Positions 6,604 to 13,528 of a DNA stretch of 14,401 nt are shown here, in pieces. Positions within the stretch are counted from its first letter, which is position 1. Every line of letters starts with the position of its first letter. The position numbers were made by a program, and so were the translations under genes. This DNA comes from Oscillospiraceae bacterium (GTDB taxonomy: Bacteria > Bacillota > Clostridia > Oscillospirales > Ruminococcaceae): contig JAFUQL010000284.1 in the NCBI GenBank assembly GCA_017472375.1, positions 1 to 14,401 on the forward strand, in the 5' to 3' direction. The notes under the pieces are model-generated. The model saw only the letters and a list, made by a program, of their open reading frames with translations. It made no database searches and was not told the origin of the DNA.

Positions 6604-6864
6604 TCACAGGATCTCAGGCAGGTAGGCGGCCAGCTCGGCGGCAGCCTTCTCCTCGTCCTCGCCCTCTACGGTAAAGACCAGCTCTTCATTGACCTTGGCG
6701 CCCATACCCATCAGGGCCATCAGCTTCAGGGCGTTGGCTGTTCTGCCGTTGGGGGCCTGAACAAGGATGGTACTCTGATAGGCTTTGGCCTTGCGCAGCA
6801 AGAAACCGGCGGGGCGAGCGTGCAGGCCGATGGGATCTGTAATGGTATAGGTAAACTGTTTCAT
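6604..6864 (-). CDS. ptsH: HPr phosphocarrier protein, without the Ser46 site
   Basis: HPr shuttles phosphate from enzyme I to the sugar-specific EIIA proteins. The 86-residue product has the active-site motif GLHARPA with His15, Arg17 and Pro18, and the normal length. Aligned by the NGR/NGK turn and the LM-x-LM-x-x-G helix, the position of the regulatory serine (Ser46 in Bacillus HPr) is Lys47 here, in NALKLMALMGMG. No serine occurs between residues 32 and 86. It should therefore phosphorylate sugars via His15 but not act as an HPr kinase substrate or CcpA co-repressor in the standard way. A promoter lies at 6945-6973, and a weak AAGG-type ribosome binding site precedes ATG 6864. ptsI follows beyond a terminator. 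Confidence 0.96.
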   Translation of the reverse strand: MKQFTYTITDPIGLHARPAGFLLRKAKAYQSTILVQAPNGRTANALKLMALMGMGAKVNEELVFTVEGEDEEKAAAELAAYLPEIL

Positions 6865-6944
6865 AAAGATCGGACCTTTCTTTCCTCAAATGTCGCCCCA
6901 AAGGGACAGGTTGCAGCCGAGCAGCTGCAGGATAGTTTATTGAT

Positions 6945-6973
6945 ATTGTACAAAATTTTTCTGCACAATTCAA
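6945..6973 (-). promoter_or_regulatory. Sigma-70 type promoter of ptsH
   Basis: On the minus strand: TTGAAT (6968-6973), a 17-base spacer, TACAAT (6945-6950). Transcription should start near 6938, leaving a leader of about 74 bases. The leader has a small stem TGCAGC/GCTGCA (6912-6929). An inverted repeat, CAATTC and GAATTG with a six-base centre (6966-6983), overlaps the -35 box and could be an operator. No clear terminator separates it from the peptidase gene upstream. Confidence 0.8.
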
Positions 6974-6991
6974 CCGGGAATTGGACATTTT

Positions 6992-8101
6992 TTATTGGGC
7001 GACGGTGGTCAGCTCCAGCAGCAGGGCGGCGACGGACTCCAGGTCGCGTACGGCGATGGATTCTTTAACGGTGTGCACATTGGTCATGCCGGTGCCGATC
7101 ACCAGCGAGCGGATGCCGTGGGCGTGCAGCACATTGGCATCGCTGCCGCCGCCGCTCTCCATGGGCAGAGGCTCAATGCCGACCGTGCGGCAGGCTTCGC
7201 AGACCCGGAGAACAAAGGGGTCGTCTTTCCGGTAGCGGTAGGGGCTGTAGGCCCGGATGAGCCCGCCCTCCAGCGAAGCGCCGTACTTTTCGCAGGCGCA
7301 GGTCAGGCAGGTCATCATGTGCTGGCCCTGGGTGATGAGCTTCTCGTCGTCCAGGCTGCGGGCTTCGGCCTGGATCTCGCAGCGCTCGGGCACGATGTTG
7401 GTGGCTCCGTCCGCCCGGATGGAGCCGATGTTGGCGGTGGTCTCCTCATCGATGCGCAGCAGCCGCATATGGGAGATGGCCTCGGCCATGACCTGAATGG
7501 CGCTGACCCCCCGCTCGGGGGCGATGCCGGCGTGGGAGGTGCGCCCCACCACGGCGGCCTTCAGCTTATAGTTGCCCGGCGCGGCGATGGCGATCTCGCC
7601 CAGCTCACAGCCGTCCAGCACCAGAGCTTTTTTGGCGGTGATGCGGTCGAGATCCAGTGCGTGAGCGCCGTCCAGCCCCAGCTCCTCACAGACGGTGAAC
7701 ACCATCTGCAGTTCCGGGTGGGGCAGGCTGTTCTCAGTGAGGATACGCAGCACCTCCACGATGGCCGCGATGCCGGATTTGTCATCGCTTGCCAGGATGG
7801 TGCTGCCGTCGCTGCGCACCACCCCATCGGCCACCGACGGGTGGATGCCCCGGCCGGGGCTCACTGTGTCCATATGGGCGGCCAGCAGCAGCGGTTCGCC
7901 CGCCGCGGTGGCGGGCAGTACCGCATACAGGTTTCCGGTGTCGCTGCCGGTCCGGGCCTGGCTTTCATCAAACCACACCTCGCAGCCTGCGGCGGTCAGA
8001 TCTGCCGCCAGCTGGGCGGCAAAGGCGGCCTCGTGGCGACTCTCGCTGTCGATCTGTACATATTCCAGAAAGGTATTCAGAAGGCGTTCTGCATGGATCA
8101 T
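6992..8101 (-). CDS. M20-family metallopeptidase (PepT-like)
   Basis: A cytoplasmic di-zinc peptidase, most like the PepT-like branch of family M20, expected to trim short peptides. In 369 residues the metal and catalytic set is complete: AHMD (His76, Asp78), ILASDDKSG (Asp106/107 bridging), the TVCEELGLDG segment with catalytic Glu139 and ligand Glu140, VLDG (Asp163), and His343 in NVHTVKES. GRTSHAGIAPERG at about 186-198 belongs to the lid/dimer domain. ATG 8101 has AAAGGAG seven bases upstream. It lies upstream of ptsH on the same strand, but ptsH has its own promoter, so the link is probably only partial read-through. The sequence does not tell tripeptidase from other M20 activities, so no symbol is given. 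Confidence 0.9.
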   Translation of the reverse strand: MIHAERLLNTFLEYVQIDSESRHEAAFAAQLAADLTAAGCEVWFDESQARTGSDTGNLYAVLPATAAGEPLLLAAHMDTVSPGRGIHPSVADGVVRSDGSTILASDDKSGIAAIVEVLRILTENSLPHPELQMVFTVCEELGLDGAHALDLDRITAKKALVLDGCELGEIAIAAPGNYKLKAAVVGRTSHAGIAPERGVSAIQVMAEAISHMRLLRIDEETTANIGSIRADGATNIVPERCEIQAEARSLDDEKLITQGQHMMTCLTCACEKYGASLEGGLIRAYSPYRYRKDDPFVLRVCEACRTVGIEPLPMESGGGSDANVLHAHGIRSLVIGTGMTNVHTVKESIAVRDLESVAALLLELTTVAQ

Positions 8102-8126
8102 GGGCGGGCTCCTTTCCTCTGCGGCC

Positions 8127-8155
8127 TTGACCGCGCTCTTATACTATTATACACT
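8127..8155 (+). promoter_or_regulatory. Probable promoter of the HerA-like ATPase gene
   Basis: TTGACC (8127-8132), a 17-base spacer, then TACACT (8150-8155) point to the gene at 8271, with a leader of about 110 bases. The -10 matches the consensus in four of six positions. It shares this AT-rich patch with a candidate promoter for the divergent peptidase gene. Confidence 0.5.
8138..8151 (-). promoter_or_regulatory. Candidate -10 boxes for the M20 peptidase gene
   Basis: On the minus strand two -10-like hexamers lie in tandem: TATAAT (8146-8151) and TATAAG (8138-8143). They are 37-50 bases upstream of the peptidase start. I could not find a good -35 box at standard spacing for either, so the exact promoter is uncertain. 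A promoter overlapping the divergent one is likely. Confidence 0.35.
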
Positions 8156-8270
8156 ATTTCCAAAGGGACAGCCAGCTTCAAACGCCCTTGCCCTGCACCC
8201 CGGTTTCATGGTAGAGTAGTAGCAGAGGAAAAAGCGCATCGCAGCGTGAACGGAACAACAGGAGGATACC

Positions 8271-9869
8271 ATGTATCAGGACAAAAAGATCTGGATCGGC
8301 CTTTCCGGTGAGGAGAAGGTCTGCATCCATCCCAAGATGGCCAACCGCCACGGTCTCATCGCCGGCGCGACCGGCACCGGCAAGACCATTACCCTGAAGG
8401 TGATGGCCGAGTCCTTCAGCGACTGCGGCGTTCCGGTGTTTCTGGCGGACGTGAAGGGCGATCTGGCCGGCATGTGCCGCCCCGGCGAGGACAGCGCAGA
8501 TATGCAGGAGCGCATTGAGCGCTTCGGGCTGGCGCAGGCCGGGTTTGAATACCACGCCTACCCCGCCACCTTCTGGGACGTGTATGCGGAGAAGGGCCTG
8601 CCCCTGCGCACCACCGTCAGCGAGATGGGCCCGCTGCTGCTGGCCCGCATTATGGATCTGAACGAGATCCAGACCGACATCCTGACCATCGCCTTCCAGA
8701 TCGCGGACGATCAGGATCTGCTGCTCATCGATACCAAAGACCTGCGGGCGATGATCCAGCACATGGGCGAGAACGCCAAGGAGTACAGCCTGCAGTACGG
8801 CAACTTCACCAAGCAGAGCCTGGGCGCCATCACCCGCGCCATCGTGGCACTGGAAGCCGAGGGCGGCGACGAGTTCTTCGGCGAGCCCGCCCTGAACATC
8901 GCCGACTGGATGCGCACCGACTGCGACGGCAAGGGCGCCATCCAGATCCTGGACTGCCAGAAGCTCATCAACAACCCCACCATGTACGCCACCTTCCTGC
9001 TGTGGATGATGAGCGAGCTGTTCGAGAACCTGCCTGAGGCCGGCGACCGGGAGAAGCCCCGCATGGTGTTCTTCTTTGACGAGGCCCACCTGCTGTTCAA
9101 GGGTGCCCCGAAGGTGCTGCTGAGCAAGATCGAGCAGGTGGTGAAGCTGATCCGCTCCAAGGGCGTGGGCATCTACTTCATCACCCAGAACCCCCGCGAC
9201 ATCCCCGACGGTGTGCTGAGCCAGTTGGGCAACAAGGTGCAGCATGCGCTGCGCGCCTACACCCCCGCCGAGCAGAAGGCGGCCAAGGCCGCGGCGCAGT
9301 CCTTCCGGGAGAACCCGGAGTTCGACACGCTGGAGGTGCTGACCCAGCTTGGCATCGGCGAGGCGCTGATCTCGGTGCTGGATGAGGAGGGCGTGCCCAC
9401 GGTGGTCAAGCAGTGCAAGGTGCTGCCGCCCCAGAGCCTGATGGGTCCCATCGACGATCTGCTGCGGGACAGCCTGATCCGGAACGACCTGCTGTATCCC
9501 CGCTACGATCAGGACGTGGACCGGGACTCCGCCTATGAGTTCCTGCAGCGCAAGGCGCTGGCCGATGCGCAGGCCGCCGAGGAGGCTGCCGCAGCCGCAG
9601 CCGCGGAGAAGCAGCGGCTGAAAGAGGAGGCCGCCGCTGAAAAGCAGCGCCTGAAGGAGGAAGCGGCCGCCGCCCGTGAGGCGGAGCGCGCCGCCAGGAA
9701 GCGCAAGGCCGCGGTGGGCCGTGTGGCCAGTACCGCCGCCGGCACCATCGGCCGCGAGGTGGGCAACACCCTGGGCAAGGCCGTGGGCGGCAGCTTTGGC
9801 AAGAAGCTGGACGGCAACGTGGGCGCCCAGCTGGGCCGCAGCATCCTTGGCACCCTGTTCAAGCTGTGA
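8271..9869 (+). CDS. HerA-like/DUF853 (YjgR-type) ATPase
   Basis: A 532-residue P-loop ATPase of the HerA/FtsK superfamily, DUF853 group, whose cellular role is not established. Walker A is GATGTGKT (32-39) and Walker B is MVFFFDEAH, with Asp270 and Glu271. The DVKGDL segment (about 60-65) and IYFITQNPRDIPD are typical of the group, the latter carrying the sensor-like TQNP. After the ATPase core come a predicted coiled coil (about 425-480) and a Gly-rich tail (about 484-532: GTIGREVGNTLGKAVGG, then QLGRSILGTLFKL) also seen in YjgR-like proteins. The coiled coil contains a tandem 11-residue repeat, EKQRLKEEAAA, at 446-456 and 457-467. AGGAGG lies five bases before ATG 8271. The gene is apparently transcribed alone. 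Confidence 0.93.
   Translation: MYQDKKIWIGLSGEEKVCIHPKMANRHGLIAGATGTGKTITLKVMAESFSDCGVPVFLADVKGDLAGMCRPGEDSADMQERIERFGLAQAGFEYHAYPATFWDVYAEKGLPLRTTVSEMGPLLLARIMDLNEIQTDILTIAFQIADDQDLLLIDTKDLRAMIQHMGENAKEYSLQYGNFTKQSLGAITRAIVALEAEGGDEFFGEPALNIADWMRTDCDGKGAIQILDCQKLINNPTMYATFLLWMMSELFENLPEAGDREKPRMVFFFDEAHLLFKGAPKVLLSKIEQVVKLIRSKGVGIYFITQNPRDIPDGVLSQLGNKVQHALRAYTPAEQKAAKAAAQSFRENPEFDTLEVLTQLGIGEALISVLDEEGVPTVVKQCKVLPPQSLMGPIDDLLRDSLIRNDLLYPRYDQDVDRDSAYEFLQRKALADAQAAEEAAAAAAAEKQRLKEEAAAEKQRLKEEAAAAREAERAARKRKAAVGRVASTAAGTIGREVGNTLGKAVGGSFGKKLDGNVGAQLGRSILGTLFKL
9606..9671 (+). repeat. In-frame 33-base tandem duplication in the ATPase coiled coil
   Basis: Two adjacent 33-base units (9606-9638, 9639-9671) encode the identical peptide EKQRLKEEAAA, with several synonymous differences between copies. 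An 11-residue period is a hendecad, a known coiled-coil repeat. The synonymous changes suggest the duplication is not recent, or that the protein sequence is under selection. Confidence 0.8.
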
Positions 9870-9895
9870 TCGCCGCTGAAGAATCGAAAATAACG

Positions 9896-9944
9896 CAAAA
9901 ACGCCCCCCCGCAGGCACCGGACGACCGGGCCTGCGGGGGGCGT
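9896..9944. terminator. Terminator between the convergent ATPase and MerR genes
   Basis: A long GC-rich stem: ACGCCCCCC(C)GCAGGC (9901-9916) pairs with GCCTGCGGGGGGCGT (9930-9944) with one bulged C. Its loop holds a further CCGG/CCGG hairpin. The minus-strand side ends in a T run (A bases 9897-9901), so it mainly ends the MerR gene. The plus-strand tail GTCTGTGT is only weakly T-rich. Confidence 0.82.
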
Positions 9945-9954
9945 CTGTGTATGG

Positions 9955-10704
9955 TCAGGGATCCCGCGGCTCCACCTGAAGGTAGGCTTTGAGGAAGTCG
10001 ATCCGCTCGCCGCCCTCGTTGGCCGAGATCAGATAGCGGGCCAGCAGCGGCCCGGGGCGGTATAGCTCCCGCACCTCGGCCAGCGTGTCCAGCACGTCGC
10101 TGGCGTAGCTGTGCTCCACCCGCTCCCGGATGAGGAAGGTCAGCCACTGCCGCCCCGGGGTCTTTTCCCACAGCAGCGGCCCCGGATGCCCGGCGGGCAC
10201 CAGGATGCCCCGGGCCTCAGTGGTCATGTCCCGGGTGTCGAAGTAGCGCACGTAGCAGGAGGGATCCTGCGCGTAGCGGATCAGCTTTTCCTGTTCCCGG
10301 AAATCGAAGGGGGCCACCGCCTCAAAGGGCACCTCCTCCATGCCGAAGCGGCACCGGCTCAGGCGCATCACCTCGTCCAGATGGGCCTGCTGGCGCTCGG
10401 TGCGCTCCAGCATCCGGCGGCACTCGGCCAGCCGGTCGGTCAGGTGCCGGTGGGAGTGTTCCATCAGCCGGGCGTACTCCTCCATGGAGCAGGCCTCCAG
10501 TTCGCCCAGTTCCCGGATGGAAAGCCCCAGATCCCGCCAGAACATCACATCCGCGATGCGCACCAGATCCTGCGGGGTGTAGCTTCGGTAGCGGTTGGGC
10601 TGCTTTTCCACCGAAAACAGACCCTTTTCCTCCCAGAAGCGAAGGGTTGGGGCGGGCACGTTCAGAAGCTGGGAGACCTCGCGGATGCTGAACAGTTCTT
10701 TCAT
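9955..10704 (-). CDS. MerR-family transcriptional regulator with effector-binding C-terminus
   Basis: DNA-binding regulator of 249 residues. Residues 5-70 are the MerR winged helix-turn-helix: LFSIREVSQLLNVPAPTLRF, then WEEKGLF, a YRSYTP wing and an IADVMFWRDLGLSIREL helix. A long helix (about 76-115) serves as dimer coiled coil. Residues about 120-249 form a large effector domain like those of multidrug-type MerR proteins, with no metal-binding cysteine cluster, so an organic ligand is likely. A GTG in frame at 10734 would extend it by ten codons. However, the best promoter (10735-10763) would start the transcript near 10728, inside that extension, so ATG 10704 is chosen. It is divergent from the transporter-amidohydrolase operon and probably controls it through the 10756-10776 palindrome. 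Confidence 0.88.
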   Translation of the reverse strand: MKELFSIREVSQLLNVPAPTLRFWEEKGLFSVEKQPNRYRSYTPQDLVRIADVMFWRDLGLSIRELGELEACSMEEYARLMEHSHRHLTDRLAECRRMLERTERQQAHLDEVMRLSRCRFGMEEVPFEAVAPFDFREQEKLIRYAQDPSCYVRYFDTRDMTTEARGILVPAGHPGPLLWEKTPGRQWLTFLIRERVEHSYASDVLDTLAEVRELYRPGPLLARYLISANEGGERIDFLKAYLQVEPRDP

Positions 10705-10734
10705 ACGTTTCACCGAATTTTCCGTTTTCTTCAC

Positions 10735-10763
10735 ATTATACGCCTTTGTCCGTTGACATTCAA
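10735..10763 (-). promoter_or_regulatory. Promoter of the merR-type gene
   Basis: On the minus strand: TTGAAT (10758-10763), a 17-base spacer and a perfect TATAAT (10735-10740). Its -35 box lies inside the 10756-10776 palindrome, so the bound regulator would cover it. This predicts autorepression. The expected start near 10728 gives a leader of about 24 bases before ATG 10704. Confidence 0.75.
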
Positions 10764-10783
10764 GTTACTTGAATGTGTATCAT
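10753..10783 (+). promoter_or_regulatory. MerR-type promoter with 19-base spacer for the transporter operon
   Basis: TTGACA (10753-10758) and TATCAT (10778-10783) are separated by 19 bases instead of 17. Such over-long spacers are the hallmark of promoters that MerR proteins activate by untwisting DNA. A perfect palindrome fills the spacer. The start should be near 10790, followed by a leader hairpin and an AGGAGG site. Confidence 0.85.
10756..10776. promoter_or_regulatory. Palindromic MerR operator
   Basis: Perfect inverted repeat with ten-base arms, ACATTCAAGT (10756-10765) and ACTTGAATGT (10767-10776), around a single T. It lies between the -35 and -10 boxes of the transporter promoter and covers the -35 of the divergent regulator promoter. 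Position and symmetry fit binding by the adjacent MerR dimer. Confidence 0.85.
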
Positions 10784-10796
10784 GGGCGTATAAGGA

Positions 10797-10815
10797 CGCC
10801 CGGAATCGCCGGGCG
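10797..10815 (+). other. Leader hairpin of the transporter transcript
   Basis: A perfect seven-base-pair stem, CGCCCGG/CCGGGCG, with an AATCG loop lies a few bases after the expected transcription start and ten bases before the AGGAGG site. With no T tract after it, it is more likely a 5' stabilising structure than a terminator. Confidence 0.45.
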
Positions 10816-10834
10816 CAGACGTTTAGGAGGAATT

Positions 10835-12241
10835 ATGGAAACGAAAAAGAAGAAAGGACTCAGCGGCTTCAAAATGCCGCACACCTATGTGATCCTGGTC
10901 ACGATCATGGTGGTCATGCTGCTGCTGACCCACATCGTCCCCGCCGGCGAGTACGACCGGGTGGAGGATCCCGTGTCCGGCAAGATGGTTGTCGTGCCCG
11001 GCTCTTACCACACCATTGATGTGGATGCCCCCGGCTTCTTCGATCTGTTCATGGCGCTGCAGACCGGCTATGTGGATGCGGCCAACATCATGTTCCTGAT
11101 CATTTTTGCCTACGGCTTCGTCTACGTACTGACCAAGAACGGCACCATGGACGCGGCGCTGGGCACTCTGGTCAAGAAGGTGGGCAACCGCGTGCAGCTG
11201 CTCATCCCCATCACCATGCTGATCCTGGGCTTCCTGGGCTCCACCATGGGCATCTACGAGGAGGTCTACGGCCTGTTCCCCGTGTTCGTAGGCATCTTCC
11301 TGGCACTGGGCTACGATACGCTGGTGGGCGGCGCCGTCATTTTCCTTGGCGTGTCCATCGGCTACGCCGCCGGCACCACCAACCCCTACAACATCGCCGT
11401 GGCGCAGGACGTGGCCGGCGTTGAGCTGTACTCCGGCATGGGCATGCGCTGGATCATCTTCGCGGTGTTCGAGCTGGTCACCATCGTTTACCTGATGCGC
11501 TACGCCGCCAAGGTCAAGGCCGACCCCACCAAGTCGGTGATGTACGGCGTGGATGTGGACGACGTGCAGCGCAAGAGCCTGGCGGATCTGGATGATGTGC
11601 GCATGACTCCCCGGCAGATCCTCTGCCTGCTGGAGTTCTTCGGCGTGATCGGTTTCCTGCTGTACGCGGTGCTGAATCTGGGCTGGTATGTGGATGAGAT
11701 CGCCGCGCTGTTCCTGATGGCCATGGTGCTGGCCGGCATTATCAGCGGCTACTCTGCCACCGAGATCTGCAAGACCTTCATCGAGTCCACCAAGTCCATG
11801 GTCGGCTCCATGCTGATCGTTGGCTTCACCCGCGGCATCACCATCCTGATGAAGCAGGGCTGCATCACCGACACCATCGTCTACGGTCTGGTCTCCCTGT
11901 TCGAGGGCGGCAGCAGCTATATGGCTGCCTACGGCATGCTGATCATGCAGAACATCATCAAGTTCTTCATCAACGGCTCCACCAGTCAGGCCACCATCAC
12001 CATGCCCATCATGGCCCCCACCGCGGAGCTGGTGGGTCTGAGCAAGCAGATCGCCGTCATGGCCTACCAGTTCGGCAACGGTTTTGCCGACTTCTTCTGG
12101 CCCACCGGCTGCGCTCTGTGCTGCGGTCTGATGGGTGTGCCTCTGAACAAATGGTATAAGTTCGCCACCCCGCTGTTCCTGATCTTCCTGGGTCTGGAAT
12201 TTGCCTTCATCACGGCGGCAGTCTTTACCGGATATTGCTGA
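10835..12241 (+). CDS. YfcC/DcuC-family membrane transporter, copy 1
   Basis: A 468-residue inner-membrane carrier of the YfcC group (C4-dicarboxylate anaerobic carrier-like superfamily), with about 11-12 hydrophobic segments. Family members are annotated as dicarboxylate or peptide/amino-acid carriers, so the substrate is open. Typical features seen are KMPHTYVIL at the start, HIVPAGEYDR near 33-42, the EEVYGLFP segment, the GYAAGTTNPYNIAVAQ re-entrant segment, and in the second half NGSTSQATITMPIMAPTAEL followed by GFADFFWPTG. AGGAGG lies four bases before ATG 10835. It is the first gene of an operon behind a MerR-type promoter, followed by an amidohydrolase and a second paralogue. Co-regulation suggests it imports the amidohydrolase substrate or exports its product (inference). 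Confidence 0.9.
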   Translation: METKKKKGLSGFKMPHTYVILVTIMVVMLLLTHIVPAGEYDRVEDPVSGKMVVVPGSYHTIDVDAPGFFDLFMALQTGYVDAANIMFLIIFAYGFVYVLTKNGTMDAALGTLVKKVGNRVQLLIPITMLILGFLGSTMGIYEEVYGLFPVFVGIFLALGYDTLVGGAVIFLGVSIGYAAGTTNPYNIAVAQDVAGVELYSGMGMRWIIFAVFELVTIVYLMRYAAKVKADPTKSVMYGVDVDDVQRKSLADLDDVRMTPRQILCLLEFFGVIGFLLYAVLNLGWYVDEIAALFLMAMVLAGIISGYSATEICKTFIESTKSMVGSMLIVGFTRGITILMKQGCITDTIVYGLVSLFEGGSSYMAAYGMLIMQNIIKFFINGSTSQATITMPIMAPTAELVGLSKQIAVMAYQFGNGFADFFWPTGCALCCGLMGVPLNKWYKFATPLFLIFLGLEFAFITAAVFTGYC

Positions 12242-12296
12242 TCCTGACCCGGTGCGCGGCGGCGCATCCTGTGCATCGGGCCCCCATTTCAATGGA

Positions 12297-12343
12297 ACGC
12301 AACGACGGGGATATGGGCCTGGCCCATATCCTTGTTGTTGCGT
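12297..12343 (+). other. Long intercistronic hairpin
   Basis: Bases 12297-12319 can pair with 12321-12343 over 23 positions around a single central T. The inner 11 pairs (GGATATGGGCC/GGCCCATATCC) are perfect, and the outer part contains three G-U pairs. No T run follows on either strand, so a standard terminator is unlikely. It sits between the first transporter and the amidohydrolase, nine bases before the GGAAAGGAG site. Likely roles are an mRNA processing or stability element. Upstream, 12248-12255 can pair with 12273-12280 in another weaker fold. Confidence 0.6.
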
Positions 12344-12366
12344 CATGCGCCGGAAAGGAGAAGGTT

Positions 12367-13497
12367 ATGCTGATTCAAAACGGACAGGTCCTTTTGTTTG
12401 AGAAGGGCGGCTTTGTGCCCTGTGACATCCGGGTGGAGGGCGGCGTTATCACCGCCATTGCCGCCGGTCTGCAGCCCGCCGGGGGCGAGGAATGCGTGGA
12501 TGCCGCCGGCTGCTATGTGACCCCCGGCCTGATCGACGCCCACAGCCACATCTGCATCAGTGAGGAGGGCATGGGCACCGTGGGCGACGACTGCTGCGAC
12601 TACTCCGGCCCCCTGACCCCCGAACTGGAGGTACTGGACGGCATCTACCCCTTTGACCGCGCGGTGAAGGATTCGGTGCGCGCCGGTGTGACCAGCGCTC
12701 TGGTCTGTCCCGGCAGCGATGGAGTTATCGGCGGTGTGTGCTCGGCCATCCGCCTCTCCGGCACGGTGGCCGATCAGATGCTGCTGCGCCGCTACGCCGC
12801 CATGAAGTGCAGTCTGGGCGAGAATCCCCGGGCGGCCAAGCATGGGTTCGCCTCCCGCATGGGCGTGGCGTTCCACCTGCGCAAGTGCCTTGAGGACGCG
12901 CTGGAATACCGCCACAATAAGGAGGAGGCGCAGGCCGCAGGAAGCTGGTTCCGCAAGGATCCGGGCATGGAGAACATGCTGCTGGTGCTGGAGAAGAAGA
13001 TGCCCCTGCACGTGCACGCCCACCGCTCGGACGACATCTGCACCGCCGTGCGCATCGCGCAGGAGTACGATCTGGATCTGGTGCTGGTACACGGCACCGA
13101 CGCCATCCCGGTGGCGGACTATCTGGCACAGTTCCCCTATTCGGTCATCGTGGGCCCGGGCATGACCCCCCGCTCCAAGCACGAGACCTGGGGCAAGACC
13201 TTCGACACCGCCGGTGTGCTGCACAAGGCCGGCCTGAAGGTCTGCATCACCGCCGACCACGACGGGACCCCCCAGTACTACCTGTCGGTGTACGCGGGGC
13301 TTGCGGTGCGCCATGGTCTGGACGAGCTGGAGGGTCTGAAGGCCGTGACCCTGAACCCGGCCGAGGTGATGGGCATCGCCGACCGCAAGGGTCAGCTCAA
13401 GGTGGGACTGGACGCGGACATCGTGATCTGGTCGAAGCATCCCTTTGCCTACGACACCCATGTGGAGCGCGTGTTCCTGGAGGGCGTCGGCGTCTGA
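12367..13497 (+). CDS. Amidohydrolase (COG1228, imidazolonepropionase/dipeptidase-like)
   Basis: A metal-dependent hydrolase of 376 residues with the amidohydrolase TIM-barrel layout. A small beta domain (1-50) leads to TPGLIDAHSH with ligands His59 and His61. Lys147 in MKCSLGENPR may be the carboxylated bridging lysine. Further ligands are expected at His217 or His219 in HVHAHR, His242 in LVHGTDA and Asp297 in ITADHD. The end, LKVGLDADIVIW with HVERVFLEG, closes the beta domain. The reaction is probably cleavage of a dipeptide or cyclic/linear amide, but the substrate is not readable. GGAAAGGAG lies six bases before ATG 12367. The frame is open further upstream, but only through the intercistronic hairpin. 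It is flanked by two transporter paralogues and is cytoplasmic, with no signal peptide. Confidence 0.88.
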   Translation: MLIQNGQVLLFEKGGFVPCDIRVEGGVITAIAAGLQPAGGEECVDAAGCYVTPGLIDAHSHICISEEGMGTVGDDCCDYSGPLTPELEVLDGIYPFDRAVKDSVRAGVTSALVCPGSDGVIGGVCSAIRLSGTVADQMLLRRYAAMKCSLGENPRAAKHGFASRMGVAFHLRKCLEDALEYRHNKEEAQAAGSWFRKDPGMENMLLVLEKKMPLHVHAHRSDDICTAVRIAQEYDLDLVLVHGTDAIPVADYLAQFPYSVIVGPGMTPRSKHETWGKTFDTAGVLHKAGLKVCITADHDGTPQYYLSVYAGLAVRHGLDELEGLKAVTLNPAEVMGIADRKGQLKVGLDADIVIWSKHPFAYDTHVERVFLEGVGV

Positions 13498-13528
13498 GGA
13501 CGTCTTGTGTGAGAAATGGGAGGACGTC

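Noticed and set aside
12242..12296. Terminator between the first transporter and the amidohydrolase
   Set aside because: Weak stems exist (12253-12266 and 12248-12280), but neither is followed by a T run, and the genes look like one operon.
12235..12366. Upstream extension of the amidohydrolase overlapping the transporter stop
   Set aside because: It translates the intercistronic hairpin, lacks family similarity and lacks a ribosome binding site, unlike ATG 12367.
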